Translations under genes and position numbers: made by a program
The notes under the pieces: model-generated
The model's database searches: none
What the model saw: only the letters and a program-made list of their open reading frames with translations
What the model was told of the DNA's origin: nothing
Shown: one piece after another, positions 46,098-56,800 of the stretch
Layout of the letters: each line of letters opens with the position of its first letter
How positions within the stretch are numbered: the first letter of the stretch is position 1
Assembly (NCBI GenBank): GCA_964611145.1
Contig: CAZSYM010000012.1
Coordinates: 1-63,279 of the forward strand
Length of the DNA stretch: 63,279 nt
From: WFQV01 sp964611145
GTDB taxonomy: Bacteria; Bacteroidota; Ignavibacteria; Ignavibacteriales; Melioribacteraceae
Direction of reading: 5' to 3'

Positions 46098-46955
46098 TTA
46101 TCTAATTATTTTTTCGGCAAGATTTATTACTCTTATAACTGTCGGGAAAAGCAAATAAATTTTTCCATTAAATATTTGTGCGTCTCGCAATTCCCCGTAG
46201 GAAGCAACGTTTACCTCACCAACAGGAGTGGCTTGTTTCGTAAATCTGAAAATTTTTAATTTCCCTTTTAAAACAACCAACAAATATTTTTGAGAGAAGT
46301 TCAAATTTTTGACTTCTTCGCCAACATCAAATTTAAACAAGCCGTTTCCGAAAAAATCATAAACGCAAATGTTAGTCCCGTCAGCCACAAACAGCTTCCC
46401 CTTGGGAGAAAGAGCGAATGCCACCGGATTCACCAAGGCAAAACTTCCCGCATCTTCCGCGCCTATTATAGCAAGAAATCTTCCGTCCAAATCGTATTTT
46501 ATTATTCTTCCGTTATCGGAATCGAGCACGAACAAATCGCCTCGGTTTGAAACTCCGCAAGCCAAGGGATAACCGAACGCATTTTCTTCTTCGGATATTT
46601 CCGTTCCTTTTAATTGAGAAATAAAATTCAAATCCTTATCGTAAAAAACAATGCGGGAATTATTTTCATCCGCCACATAAACATTCAACGTGGAAGCGAA
46701 AACATCCGCCGGTCTATCGAATTGATTTATTCCCCACCCATATCCTCCGATGGTAGCGAGTTCTTTTCCCAAGGTATCGAATTTCACTATCTCGTTCTTC
46801 CCCGCATCGGCAACGAAAACAAATCCCGCATCGTTAATGGAAACGGAAACGGCATCGGAAAATTTTCCGAATTCAAAAAGCACCGTGTTAATTTGAGGAT
46901 AAAACTGGGAAGCCAACAAAAAATATATTGCCAATAGGATTCTAAAATTTTTCAA
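46098..46955 (-). CDS. Secreted NHL-repeat beta-propeller protein
   Basis: 285 residues. Signal peptide at about 1-20. Six blade-like units follow, with the NHL pattern: SVSINDAGFVFVADAGKNEIVKFD, RPADVFASTLNVYVADENNSRIVFYD, ACGVSNRGDLFVLDSDNGRIIKYD, AFALSPKGKLFVADGTNICVYD. No sorting domain, so it is probably periplasmic. It begins 2 nt after the stop of the AAA+ giant and must be co-transcribed with it, an odd pairing of a cytoplasmic AAA+ protein with an exported propeller. Ligand unknown. Confidence 0.85.
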   Translation of the reverse strand: MKNFRILLAIYFLLASQFYPQINTVLFEFGKFSDAVSVSINDAGFVFVADAGKNEIVKFDTLGKELATIGGYGWGINQFDRPADVFASTLNVYVADENNSRIVFYDKDLNFISQLKGTEISEEENAFGYPLACGVSNRGDLFVLDSDNGRIIKYDLDGRFLAIIGAEDAGSFALVNPVAFALSPKGKLFVADGTNICVYDFFGNGLFKFDVGEEVKNLNFSQKYLLVVLKGKLKIFRFTKQATPVGEVNVASYGELRDAQIFNGKIYLLFPTVIRVINLAEKIIR

Positions 46956-46957
46956 GG

Positions 46958-49900
46958 TTAATCTTCCGCCTTTTCTTTAAGGATTTTCCGTGCTACCTTT
47001 TCCACATCCTCATAAATAATTGTCATCAACTCTTCTTTCGAAAGATCGGAGCTATCCGCAAGTCTTTCTTCCTGATATGCAATAGCATCGTAGAGAATGT
47101 TCCGTGCAGTTCTCGCATTGCCGAAATTTTTATCCCGATTCTCATAAAGTTCGTTGAATATTTCCAAGAGTAATTGCAAAGCGCCTTCGTCCAAAATATA
47201 ACCGTTACTTTCGGCAATATTCCACGATATTTCCAGCAATTCCCGAGGGGTATAATCCTCAAAGAAAAATTTATTTGGGAAACGGGAGTTTAGACCGGGG
47301 TTGGATTCCAAAAACTTCTGCATTTCTTCCGTATAACCGGCAACAATGACAACAAACTCCCCTTTGTGATCTTCCATTCTCTTTAACAGAGTATCGATAG
47401 CCTCTTGCCCGAAATCATGTTCGCCGCGTGCCAGGGTGTAAGCCTCGTCGATAAAAAGCATTCCGCCTAATGCTTTTTTGATTACCTCATCTGTTTTTAT
47501 TGCCGTCTGCCCTTGATAACCAGCAACCAAATCGGCTCTGTCGACTTCTACCAAATGCCCGCGTTCAAGTAAACCCATTTCCTTGTAAATCTTACTCAGC
47601 AACCTTGCCACAGTTGTTTTGCCGGTACCGGGATTGCCTAAAAACACGGCATGCAACGGTTTTTCAATTACGGTTAACCCTCTTTCCTTACGTAATTTCG
47701 CTACTTTAAGACTGTTTATCAATTTATAAACATTTTCCTTTACTTCTCTTAATCCCGTCAAATTATTCAATTCGTTCAAAGCTTCCTGCAAGCCTTCAGG
47801 GTCAACGGAAATTTCATATTTCTTGGCTTTGGTAGTTTCTTTTTCAAGAACATCAAAATCTTCAATCTTTAACTGCTTATTTTCCTCTTTCAAGCGTTCT
47901 TCCGGGGACAAATCCGCCAAGCGAATCAATCGTTTTTGTTTGGCACTTTCCACTATGTTTCTAACAATCCGCGCATTGCCAAAATTCTTATCTCTGTTTC
48001 GATAAAGGTGTGTGTAATATTTGTAAAGACTTTTCCGAGCTTCTTTGCTAAGTTCAAGTTCATCCTTTTTCAAAAGTCGCTCGGTAATTTCCATTAAGTT
48101 ATCGGGGTTATAGTCGTCAAAATAAATTGTTTTCGTAAATCGCGATTGTATTCCCGGATTACTTTCAATAAACTTTTTCATTTCCTCAGTATAACCCGCG
48201 GCAATAACAATAAATTTTCCTCTATCGTCCTCCATTCTTTTAAGAAGAGTGTCAACGGCTTCTTTCCCGAAATCGTTCCCGCCGGAGTTTTGCACCAAAG
48301 CATAGGCTTCGTCAATAAATAAAGTCCCACCCAAAGCCTTGTCTATCAAGCTCGATGTTTTCTGAGCCGTCTCCCCCACATATTGTCCCACTAATCCCTG
48401 ACGGTCCGTTTCAACCAAATGCCCTTTTTCCAAAATTCCCAATGCGCGGAATATTTTACTGAATATCCTCGCTACGGTAGTTTTACCTGTCCCGGGATTT
48501 CCCAAAAACAGATAGTGAGACGAAAATTTATCGTGCAGATTTATGCCTTCCGAACAATAGTAACGAGCGAGCTTTACCAAATCGTGGATTTCTTTTTTAA
48601 CGCCGTCCAATCCTATCAAACCGTTCAGCTCGTTTAAGGCTTCCTGGAGTACCTCCTCATCGATAGGAATAAACGCTTTTTTACTTTCTCCCTTTGCAAA
48701 TGCGGCTTGAACATCCTCGAGTACGATTGTAGTCATCGCTTCGGTTGTTTTTTCTTCCTCGGGGAGCAAAGAAAATCTTTTACTCAACTGTAACTTCGCT
48801 TCCTCGAAAATTCTTCTTACCAAACGTGCATTTCCGAAATTTTTATCTCGACTTCTATAAAGACGCGTAAATTCTTTCTTAAGAAATTCCGCCGCTTCGT
48901 CCGTGATGGAATATTCTTCTTTTTTCAGCAAAAGTTCAAAAATCGCGAAAAGCTCGTCGGGAGTATAATCTTCAAATTCGAATGTTCTGCTAAAGCGGGA
49001 TTTCAAGCCAGGATTAGAATTAAGGAAGGTCGCCATTTCTTCGGGATAACCGGCAACGATAACCACAAATTCCCCACGTCGGTCTTCCATTCTTTTAAGT
49101 AAAACATCAATGGCTTCCTGTCCGAAGTCCTGTCCTCCTCCGCCCTTTTTCACAAGCGTGTATGCTTCGTCGATGAACAGAACGCCGCCCATGGCATCCT
49201 CGATTACCTTTTCGGTTTTCTGAGCCGTCTCTCCTATGTATTGCCCCACAAGTCCCGAGCGGTCAACTTCGACCACATGTCCCTTGGGCAAAATTCCCAT
49301 CGCTCGGAAAAGTCTTCCCATAAGTCGAGCTATGGTTGTTTTTCCCGTACCCGGATTACCCACAAAAACGGAATGCAAAGAAAGGGTTTCGTCCGTTTTA
49401 AAACCTTTTTTCTTACGTTCATTGATAAACTCAAGATAAGTAATAAAATCCCGAACCGCTTTTTTTACATTTTCCAAGCCAATGAAACCATCAAGCTCTT
49501 CGAGCAAATCATCGAGAGATTCTGGAGGAGGCAAAACTTCCTCTTTGGTTTCAAAAGCGCCGTCGCCTGCTTGGATTTTTTTATCTTCGCTCTCCTGCGG
49601 TTTTTCCGATTCCACCGGAATTGCCACGGCATCAATCCCAAAGAACTTCTCGCAAACTTTGAAACCTTCGATATAAATCTCTACTTTTCCCTGCCCTTTT
49701 CGCCAAAATTCATTTTTGTCGTCCCCCCACATTTGCGCGAATATAACGGCATCCCAATTTCGGTTAACATCCAAAAGAAATTCGTTTCGCCCGACTTCAA
49801 AATCGTTCAAATACCAAACCGCACTCCCCCTGAACTGCTTATCCTCGAGCTGGTAAAAGGGATTATTAAAAATCACTTCCACGCCGATTACTTTTGCATC

Positions 49901-50905
49901 CTGCTCCGCAAAGACGTAATAATAATTTCGTTTTCCCGTTTCTCGTTCCAAATAAGCATCGAAAGTTTTCGCCGAGAAAACATCAATATATTCATTGGGA
50001 TAAAAAACAGCATTGGTTTTGAGATTCTTCGGTTTCGGAACTTCCTCATGCGTCCCCATCGTTTTGGTAACGGGAACAGAGGCATCAAAACTTTCTTCTT
50101 CCTTTTCAAAAAGGTCATCTAATGTAAAGTCGAATTTCAAGTCGGTATAATCGACCAATTTTTTGTAAAGCTTTTCGAACTCCTCGTTCCCCGCAAATTT
50201 TTTCTTCAGCTTCTTCGCAAGTTTAAGAGTGGGATAATACTGAAACAATTTAAATCTGGCTTTGAGATTTACAAGATATGCCTCTTTTACAATACTTTCA
50301 TCTTTACAACCATAGATAAGAATTTTACTCACGTAAAAAGCGAACCAATACTCCTCGCTTTTCAATGCTTTTTCGGCCTCTTCCAAAACCATCTTCGGGT
50401 TTTCGGGCTTTTTCTGCTGGGTAATTTCTTTGGCGATTATCAAGAATTCCTTAAAGACTTGAACATCCTCGCTTGTTTTCTCATCGAGCGCGACGATTTC
50501 ATTCAGCGTCGTTTCAGCTTCCTCAAATTTTTGCATTCCAGCCAATGAGCGAGCCTTATTAAAAAGAGACCAGCGGAGAAGCCTTTTCAATTCTGCAACC
50601 GAGTCGTTCAAATCCGCCAACGCTCCTTCGAAAATACTCATCCTCGAAAGGATAAACCCACGATAAAGATGCGTATAAACAGAATCCTCCAATTCCACGG
50701 CAAGATTAGCATACTCCATTGCATCGGTAGGATCTCCGTTTTCCAAAAGAGCCCATGCAAGCGCTATTGCGGCCTCGCTATCATCAGGTCTGTTCTTGAA
50801 CAATTTCTTAGCATTCTCGAGGGCAAGTTTTTTACGTCCCTCTTCCAGATGTTCAAATGTTTCTTTTTTTAACGCGTGATATTCTTCGGGGCTCAATTTC
50901 GCCAT
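46958..50905 (-). CDS. Giant AAA+ protein: TPR region plus three CbbX/SpoVK-type AAA+ modules
   Basis: 1315 residues, no signal peptide, cytoplasmic. Residues 1-260 are helical TPR-like repeats (AAIALAWALLENGDPTDAMEYANLA). A domain of unknown type at about 300-430 contains YYYVFAEQDAKVIGVEVIFNNPF and AVWYLNDFEVGRNEF. Three CbbX/CfxQ AAA+ modules follow at about 470-745, 760-1030 and 1050-1305, with Walker A GNPGTGKTT near 515, 800 and 1090, Walker B FIDEAY, an arginine-finger SRF and sensor-2 GNAR in each, so all three look ATP-competent. Each module begins with a LDDLL/LNELNGLIGL helix. CbbX remodels Rubisco and EccA (TPR plus CbbX AAA+) serves type VII secretion; neither partner is present here. 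A remodelling role for a filament or secretion assembly is possible. The three-module fusion is unusual. Confidence 0.88.
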   Translation of the reverse strand: MAKLSPEEYHALKKETFEHLEEGRKKLALENAKKLFKNRPDDSEAAIALAWALLENGDPTDAMEYANLAVELEDSVYTHLYRGFILSRMSIFEGALADLNDSVAELKRLLRWSLFNKARSLAGMQKFEEAETTLNEIVALDEKTSEDVQVFKEFLIIAKEITQQKKPENPKMVLEEAEKALKSEEYWFAFYVSKILIYGCKDESIVKEAYLVNLKARFKLFQYYPTLKLAKKLKKKFAGNEEFEKLYKKLVDYTDLKFDFTLDDLFEKEEESFDASVPVTKTMGTHEEVPKPKNLKTNAVFYPNEYIDVFSAKTFDAYLERETGKRNYYYVFAEQDAKVIGVEVIFNNPFYQLEDKQFRGSAVWYLNDFEVGRNEFLLDVNRNWDAVIFAQMWGDDKNEFWRKGQGKVEIYIEGFKVCEKFFGIDAVAIPVESEKPQESEDKKIQAGDGAFETKEEVLPPPESLDDLLEELDGFIGLENVKKAVRDFITYLEFINERKKKGFKTDETLSLHSVFVGNPGTGKTTIARLMGRLFRAMGILPKGHVVEVDRSGLVGQYIGETAQKTEKVIEDAMGGVLFIDEAYTLVKKGGGGQDFGQEAIDVLLKRMEDRRGEFVVIVAGYPEEMATFLNSNPGLKSRFSRTFEFEDYTPDELFAIFELLLKKEEYSITDEAAEFLKKEFTRLYRSRDKNFGNARLVRRIFEEAKLQLSKRFSLLPEEEKTTEAMTTIVLEDVQAAFAKGESKKAFIPIDEEVLQEALNELNGLIGLDGVKKEIHDLVKLARYYCSEGINLHDKFSSHYLFLGNPGTGKTTVARIFSKIFRALGILEKGHLVETDRQGLVGQYVGETAQKTSSLIDKALGGTLFIDEAYALVQNSGGNDFGKEAVDTLLKRMEDDRGKFIVIAAGYTEEMKKFIESNPGIQSRFTKTIYFDDYNPDNLMEITERLLKKDELELSKEARKSLYKYYTHLYRNRDKNFGNARIVRNIVESAKQKRLIRLADLSPEERLKEENKQLKIEDFDVLEKETTKAKKYEISVDPEGLQEALNELNNLTGLREVKENVYKLINSLKVAKLRKERGLTVIEKPLHAVFLGNPGTGKTTVARLLSKIYKEMGLLERGHLVEVDRADLVAGYQGQTAIKTDEVIKKALGGMLFIDEAYTLARGEHDFGQEAIDTLLKRMEDHKGEFVVIVAGYTEEMQKFLESNPGLNSRFPNKFFFEDYTPRELLEISWNIAESNGYILDEGALQLLLEIFNELYENRDKNFGNARTARNILYDAIAYQEERLADSSDLSKEELMTIIYEDVEKVARKILKEKAED

Positions 50906-50992
50906 TTACGACTCAGATTTTTTGAGTTTTAAATTAAAAAAAAGAAGGGAGAAACCCAAAAAGAGCAAAAGAAAGAAATCGAAAAAATTAAT

Positions 50993-51065
50993 AAAAAACG
51001 GCATCCTTCCCCTTCAGAATTTTTACGTTCAGACTCATACAGTCCGTTAAAGGAGAGGATGCCGT
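50993..51065 (-). terminator. Terminator with long stem and large loop
   Basis: On the minus strand ACGGCATCCT(CTCC) at the left pairs with (GGGGA)AGGATGCCGT, enclosing about 48 nt, followed by TTTTTTATTAATTTTTT. It lies 22 bp past the stop of the 818-residue adhesin-like gene and ends that transcript. The loop is long for a simple terminator. Confidence 0.75.
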
Positions 51066-51087
51066 AGCTTCAATATTTCAAATCAGC

Positions 51088-53544
51088 TTATTTCAGCAGA
51101 ATCATTTTTCTAACGGCATTGAAATCGCCTGCCGTCAATTTGTAGAAATAAATTCCCGTAGCCAGATTAGATGCGTTGAAATCGACGCTATACTTTCCGG
51201 CTTTCATATTCTTGTTAACCAATGTAGCCACTTCCCTACCTAACAAGTCATATACTTTCAACGTTACATAGCTATCCTTTGCCAACTGATAAGAAATCCG
51301 GGTAGTAGGATTAAACGGATTAGGATAGTTTTGACTCAATGCAAATTCAGTCGGAACGATTTCATTGTCGCCAACCGCCGTTGCGGAGTTCACATCGAAG
51401 TGAGCCACTTGGGAATAATCGGAATATTTACCGTCCGCAGTTACAGAACGAGTTCTCCAATAATAACGTCCGTTGCTAAGCCCGCTGACCAAATCAAAAG
51501 GATTCGTCAATCCTCGAATTGTCGTAGCATTATTAAAGGAAGGATTATCCGACAATTCAAGCTCGTAAGTCAACTGGGAAGAGGACTTAGTCGGTAATAC
51601 CCATGAAATGACGGGGGAATCCGTATCAACGGCAACATTGTTAGGACTTCCGGGCAAAGGTTGAACCGGAGCTGCACCGGCATCCACCGTAAAAGTTGCA
51701 ACCGAAGAAAAGGCCGAAGATACACCACCGGCATAATTAGCTTTAACTTTCCATGAATAAGTAGCACCTGCAGTAAGTCCTGTAATAGTTGTAGAAGTCG
51801 TGGTAGGATTGGGAGAAATCGTTACGTCATTTGACGTAAACCCGTCATTGCTATAATGTACCTCATAGCTTTGTACCGCTGCATAAGAACCGTTTAAGTA
51901 CCACGAAAGTGTAACAGAGGTAGAATAAACCGTCACCCCACCAATCGGATAACTTGGAGTGGGAGCTGTAAGAGTGGAGCTGTAAACGACGAAAGAACCT
52001 TCTGACCAACTTGTATAGCTACTGCCGTTATAAGCGGCAACAGCCCAGTAGTAAGTCTGTCCATATGTTAAGTTAGAAGTAAAGGTATAATATGTAGTGT
52101 TCAAATTCGTTACATCAGCTGTGCCGTCATAATCGGTACTCCAATCGCTCGAATTACTTCCGGCTTTCCAGCGAACGGTATATTTTGTCAAGCCGGTTGA
52201 AGAACCGTTAAGATACCAATAAAGTGTGGGGGTAAGAGTATAAACCGTAGCACCACCGGTCGGATAAGAAGCGACGGGCGAACCGCTTGTAGCTTGATAA
52301 ACGACAAATGTCTCATGTGCGGATGTTTTTGTGGTACTTCCGTCCGTAGCAACTACATACCATTCGTATGTTTTACCAGCGGTTAAACCTGTCAATTGGT
52401 AATAAAGATTTGTTATGGCACTGCCATTAGCATGGGTAAAGCTACCAGCGCCACTTTCTTTATAATAAACATCAAAAGAAATACCGCTACTCGAACCGTT
52501 CAGATACCAATACAAATAGGGAGAAGTAGTATAAACCGTTACGCCTCCCGTAGGATAAGAAAGTTGCGGCGTGGTAACCGTCGAAGTACTGTTTGTAGCA
52601 AAAGATGCCGTCGACGACCAGCTACCGACAACTTCATTGGCAGTTCCACGCTTATAAACAGAACGAACGCGCCAGTAATACGTGGTGCCGGAAGATAAAG
52701 CGCTGGAAGGAGTATAATACAGTGCGGAAATATTGGTAGCATTAACGGCGGGACTTCCGAAAGCATTATCATCGTCAACTTGCAAATCATAAGTTACATC
52801 CGTACCAATGCTATTAATATACCAGTAAAAAGTAGGAGGATTATAATAAACCGTCATGCCACCGGTTGGATAAGATGGTGTAGGAGTTTCCGCACCACCA
52901 GAGGTTGTAAATTGTACATTAGAAGAATAAGAAAGAATTTCATTACTCGTATTCATTACAATTACACGCCAATAATAAGTTTTTCCTTGTAAAAGGGTAA
53001 ACACGTAATAATAAGAAGTAGTAGTTCCTTCAAAATCGGGAGAAGTCCAAACGGGACTACCGCCACTTGTGGTAGAAGTGACCTGTACCTTAAATTTCAA
53101 ATTTGTTCCATACAAATAAGCATACCACGAAAAATAAGTACTAGTAGTATAAACCGTAGCACCATTGGTAGGCCAGCTCAAAGTCACCGATATTGAAGCA
53201 ATTGTAGTAAATGAATTTACACTTGACCACGTTGTTCCGTTATCCGTAGAAACTCTCCAATAATAGGTAGTGTTGTTGTTAAGCTTCTCGGATTCGCTCA
53301 AAGTGTAAGTTTCTTCATTGTTTGTCAACGATTTGTCAACAACAATACTACTAAAACCATTATCCGTAGCAACCTGAAGCTTCTCTGTTGTAGAATGTCC
53401 CGACCATGTAAATGTGGGTTGAATGGATACTCCCGTAGCACCATCGCTCGGGGAAGATAATGTTGGCTGTGCCATTACTAATGCGGGAAAAACAAAAAGC
53501 ACAACCATCAAAAAGCTTCCAAAAATACGTTTAAACGTTCTCAT
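51088..53544 (-). CDS. T9SS-secreted multi-fibronectin adhesin-like protein
   Basis: 818 residues. Signal peptide at 1-25 (LVMAQ). About seven fibronectin type III-like domains follow, each ending in a strand of the form TYYWRV (NNTTYYWRVSTDNG, GKTYYWRVIVMN, GTTYYWRVRSVY, GKTYEWYVVATD, GQTYYWAVAAYN, GATYSWKVKANY, GRYYWRTRSVT), with repeated linkers like SYPTGGVTVYTT. The T9SS type A domain closes it (LSQNYPNPFNPTTRISY, VATLVNKNMKAGKYSV, RKMILLK). No enzyme domain is seen. It is Thr/Ser/Tyr rich and paralogous over most of its length to the C-terminal two thirds of the gene at 53825-58446. Probably a surface fibre or adhesin; this is inference from architecture. Confidence 0.88.
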   Translation of the reverse strand: MRTFKRIFGSFLMVVLFVFPALVMAQPTLSSPSDGATGVSIQPTFTWSGHSTTEKLQVATDNGFSSIVVDKSLTNNEETYTLSESEKLNNNTTYYWRVSTDNGTTWSSVNSFTTIASISVTLSWPTNGATVYTTSTYFSWYAYLYGTNLKFKVQVTSTTSGGSPVWTSPDFEGTTTSYYYVFTLLQGKTYYWRVIVMNTSNEILSYSSNVQFTTSGGAETPTPSYPTGGMTVYYNPPTFYWYINSIGTDVTYDLQVDDDNAFGSPAVNATNISALYYTPSSALSSGTTYYWRVRSVYKRGTANEVVGSWSSTASFATNSTSTVTTPQLSYPTGGVTVYTTSPYLYWYLNGSSSGISFDVYYKESGAGSFTHANGSAITNLYYQLTGLTAGKTYEWYVVATDGSTTKTSAHETFVVYQATSGSPVASYPTGGATVYTLTPTLYWYLNGSSTGLTKYTVRWKAGSNSSDWSTDYDGTADVTNLNTTYYTFTSNLTYGQTYYWAVAAYNGSSYTSWSEGSFVVYSSTLTAPTPSYPIGGVTVYSTSVTLSWYLNGSYAAVQSYEVHYSNDGFTSNDVTISPNPTTTSTTITGLTAGATYSWKVKANYAGGVSSAFSSVATFTVDAGAAPVQPLPGSPNNVAVDTDSPVISWVLPTKSSSQLTYELELSDNPSFNNATTIRGLTNPFDLVSGLSNGRYYWRTRSVTADGKYSDYSQVAHFDVNSATAVGDNEIVPTEFALSQNYPNPFNPTTRISYQLAKDSYVTLKVYDLLGREVATLVNKNMKAGKYSVDFNASNLATGIYFYKLTAGDFNAVRKMILLK

Positions 53545-53660
53545 TGAAATACCTCTCTATTTATTTTGTTATTTTCGGCTGGATTAAAATTGAATGACTA
53601 TGCAACAATATAATATTTTTTTCTTTTTTTGTCAACATTTTCATTCCTTAATTTTACCCC

Positions 53661-53753
53661 TTATGGTAAAATAAATGCTGAACATGCCAGTAATGCCGAG
53701 GCTAAAACCAGCAAAAATATTGTTACGTAAATAACACCACCAACCTTTGACAT
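53661..53753 (-). CDS. Small single-helix membrane peptide (30 residues)
   Basis: A short frame on the minus strand starts at ATG 53751-53753 behind a strong GGAGGAAAAAATA ribosome site and ends at TAA 53661-53663. The product is 30 residues, with a Ser-Lys N-terminus and a hydrophobic segment VIYVTIFLLVLASALLAC that would span the membrane once. It sits alone between the terminator at 53795-53818 and the 818-residue gene. Such single-helix peptides are easily missed; the near-ideal ribosome site is the main support. No family recognised; a Cys near residue 24 could also suggest lipid attachment, but there is no mature part to speak of. Confidence 0.55.
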   Translation of the reverse strand: MSKVGGVIYVTIFLLVLASALLACSAFILP

Positions 53754-53794
53754 TATTTTTTCCTCCTTCACACTTGTTAAAAATTACTTTTATT

Positions 53795-53818
53795 AAAAAA
53801 GAGGGGGAAATCCCCCTC
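53795..53818 (-). terminator. Rho-independent terminator after the giant adhesin gene
   Basis: On the minus strand GAGGGGGA-TT-TCCCCCTC is followed directly by TTTTTT. It starts 7 bp after the stop of the gene at 53825. It separates that gene from the small membrane peptide gene. Confidence 0.85.
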
Positions 53819-53824
53819 CTAATT

Positions 53825-56800
53825 TTATTTCATTAAGAGCATTTTTTTGGTGACAGCTTTATCTCCAGCCGTAATTCTATAAAGATACGCCCCTGAAGCT
53901 ACTCTGTGACCTTCTGCATCCGTCCCGTCCCAAACAACAGAATGAACACCTGCAGGCATTTCCTTTGTTACCAACGTTTTAATATTTCTTCCCAACATAT
54001 CATAGATTTTAATAGTAATAAATTCATTTTTAGGAATCGCATATTCGATGATAGTAGAAGGATTGAACGGATTGGGGTAGTTCTGTTTAACATAAAATTC
54101 CTTTGGAATTATTATTTTTTTCTCTACCGAAGTGGTTTTATCCGTTTCAAAGGAAGCAAGCATTGAAAAATCCGAATATTTTCCGTCTTTCGTCTTAGAA
54201 CGAACTTTCCAATAATAATGTTGCCCGGCTTGTAAACCGTCTACACTAACAAACGGATTTTCAATTCCATCGATAACATTTGCATTACTCATATCTGCCG
54301 ATGTAGAATAAATCAACTCATACGTCAATTCGGACTTACTATGCGCAGGAATCACCCACGAGAAAGTGGGGCTAACAGAAATAACGACTCCATCCTTAGG
54401 ACTTCCAGGCAATGGTTGAACAGCTGACGCTCCTGGGTCAACAGTAAAGGTCTCCGTTGAAGAATAATTACCGTAAACACCCCCGCCATAATATGCTCTC
54501 ACTTTCCATGAATACGTGGCGCCAGGAGTTAGGCCCGTAAGCGAAACGGATGTCGAAGTCGAAGAAAGAGCAGAAGCAACAGTGTTGTCGGTACTTAAGA
54601 AACCATCCTTGCTATAATGCACATCATATCCCTGGATACCTGTCGTTGTACCATTAAAATACCAGCTTAAAGTTTGGGTAGTAGAATAAACCGTAACACC
54701 TCCGATAGGACTTGTAAGTATGGGACTACCTGAATTGGTACCTCCCACGATTGTAAACGAATCCGAAGCATAAGAAGACTCATTTCCACTAGCATCCTTT
54801 GCCGCTACAGCCCAATAATACTTTTGCCCGTAACTCAAATCAATAGTAAAAGTATAAGAGGTATTATTAACTCCGCTAATGGAAATTTCCCCACCGGTGG
54901 TACTAGGTGCACCGGGGCTATAAGATGACCATGTTTGTGAAGAAGTGCTATATTTTACAACGTAACCCGATATTCCATTAGTCGAACCACTCAAATACCA
55001 ATTTAACGTGGGCTTGCTTGTATAAACAGTGGGATTCCCGATAGGCCAGCTACAAACGGGAGCACTATTTGCCACTCCTCCACTGACCGTAAAAGTAACG
55101 GTACTCGACCAAGCAGATGTAGTGGAACCATTGTTTGACCTTACACGCCATTCATACGTCTTACCAGGGGTAAGATTTGTAAGTTGATAAGATAAATTAC
55201 TTATTCCCGTTACATCGGCAGTGCCATCCACATGGGACGGATTTTCAGCGTAATCGATCTCATATGTCAACCCGCTAGCATTCGTTCCCAAGTACCAATA
55301 TAAAGAAGGGGAAGTTGTATAAACCGTAACATTCCCAGTAGGATACGATGGAGTGGGAACAACAACGGTGTTAGTACTATTTACCGTAAAGCTTGCTACA
55401 CTAGACCAGTCCGAGTATTCAGATTTCGCGCCATAATAAGCACGCACCTGCCAGTAATATGTTTGTCCCGTTGTAAGTGTCGGGAAAGTAATATATTGAT
55501 TACTCGAAAAGCTTCCTGTAGCAGTAGGATAATTAGTAGCCGAAGCGTCATTTAATTGTCCATTAGCATCCACCGAACTATTTGTAGCATAACGAATCTG
55601 ATAAGTCAAACCAGTCGAATAAACATCCTGATACCAATAGGCGGTAGGAGTTGTAGAGTAAACGGTAGCACCACCGACCGGCCATGAAGGATAAAGTGTT
55701 ACACTCGCGCCGCCCGTAGTAGTAAAAGTTGCCTCGGAAGAATAAGCCACTACCTGGTTACTACTGTTTAGTACTACTACACGCCAATAGTACTGCGTTC
55801 CCGCAGTAAGATTAAATTTGTATTGTGTATTTGTTGTCGTAGTCGTTAAAGTTGTTGCCGCCCACTCCGCTGGTGTGGGACTAGAGGTTTTTTCAACAAT
55901 TTGCGGTTTATATTGCAAAGATCCCGTTGCGTCATTTATTGACCAAGAGAAGGTAGTATTTGTAGTAGTGGAAATCTGCATCCCGTTTGCAGGATGCCAT
56001 AGCAGAACGGTCATTACCGGCCATGTCTTGAAATGCCACTCGGGAGAATAAAGATAACTACCTCCGCCCGCATTCACTCTGATTCTCCAATAATAAACCG
56101 TAAAATTATTCAGAGGTATCCCATTATCAGTTTCAACAGATTGATAGGAAGTAACAGAGTTTACCGTCTTTTCAAAAACCGGCGAGGAGTAATCCCCCGA
56201 TGTTGTTGTTACTTGAATTGTGTAATCAATAGACCCTCCGTCTTCCCATTCAAATTTAGGTTCGATAGGCACACCGGTTAAACCGTTTACAGGAGCAACC
56301 AAGGAAGGAACTATATCGAAAGTGTAAGTGGAAGCCGAAGTTTTGGATGCATTATTACTTCCGGCTAGTCCAGTACCATCTTTTGCTACAACCTTCCACG
56401 TATATCTTCCCCAATTCTGATCGGATGGGAAAGTATAAGATGTAGTAGCACCCGAAGCGGCGTTTGCGATAGTGGTGGAAGCACCTCCATTAAAAGTATA
56501 AATAATATCATAAGTAACGCCACTCGTATTGCCTGCCATTGTCCAAGTCAAAGTAGGGGTTCTATCCGTTGTAGTACTATTGTCCGCAGGCGTAGATAAA
56601 ACTGGGGTTGCAAGCAAAGTTCTGAATCTCAACTCAGCAGAGCGAGAAATAGGCGCAACTTCTCCATTCCTTCTCGCACGAGAGGAATTCGTGGCTTCCA
56701 CAGACCAATAATAGGTTGTATTGTATGTCAATTTCCCCGCGGGAATAGTAAAGGACGTAGAGTTTCCCACATCATAACCATTATAAATATCTGTTCCGCC

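Noticed and set aside
49241..50122. A 293-codon plus-strand frame
   Set aside because: It is antisense to the AAA+ giant, in the linker and first module region, with no start signal.
46958..50905. Reading the AAA+ giant as a CbbX Rubisco activase or a type VII secretion EccA
   Set aside because: No Rubisco or type VII genes in the window, and the three-module architecture differs from both. Only the domain family is kept in the call.
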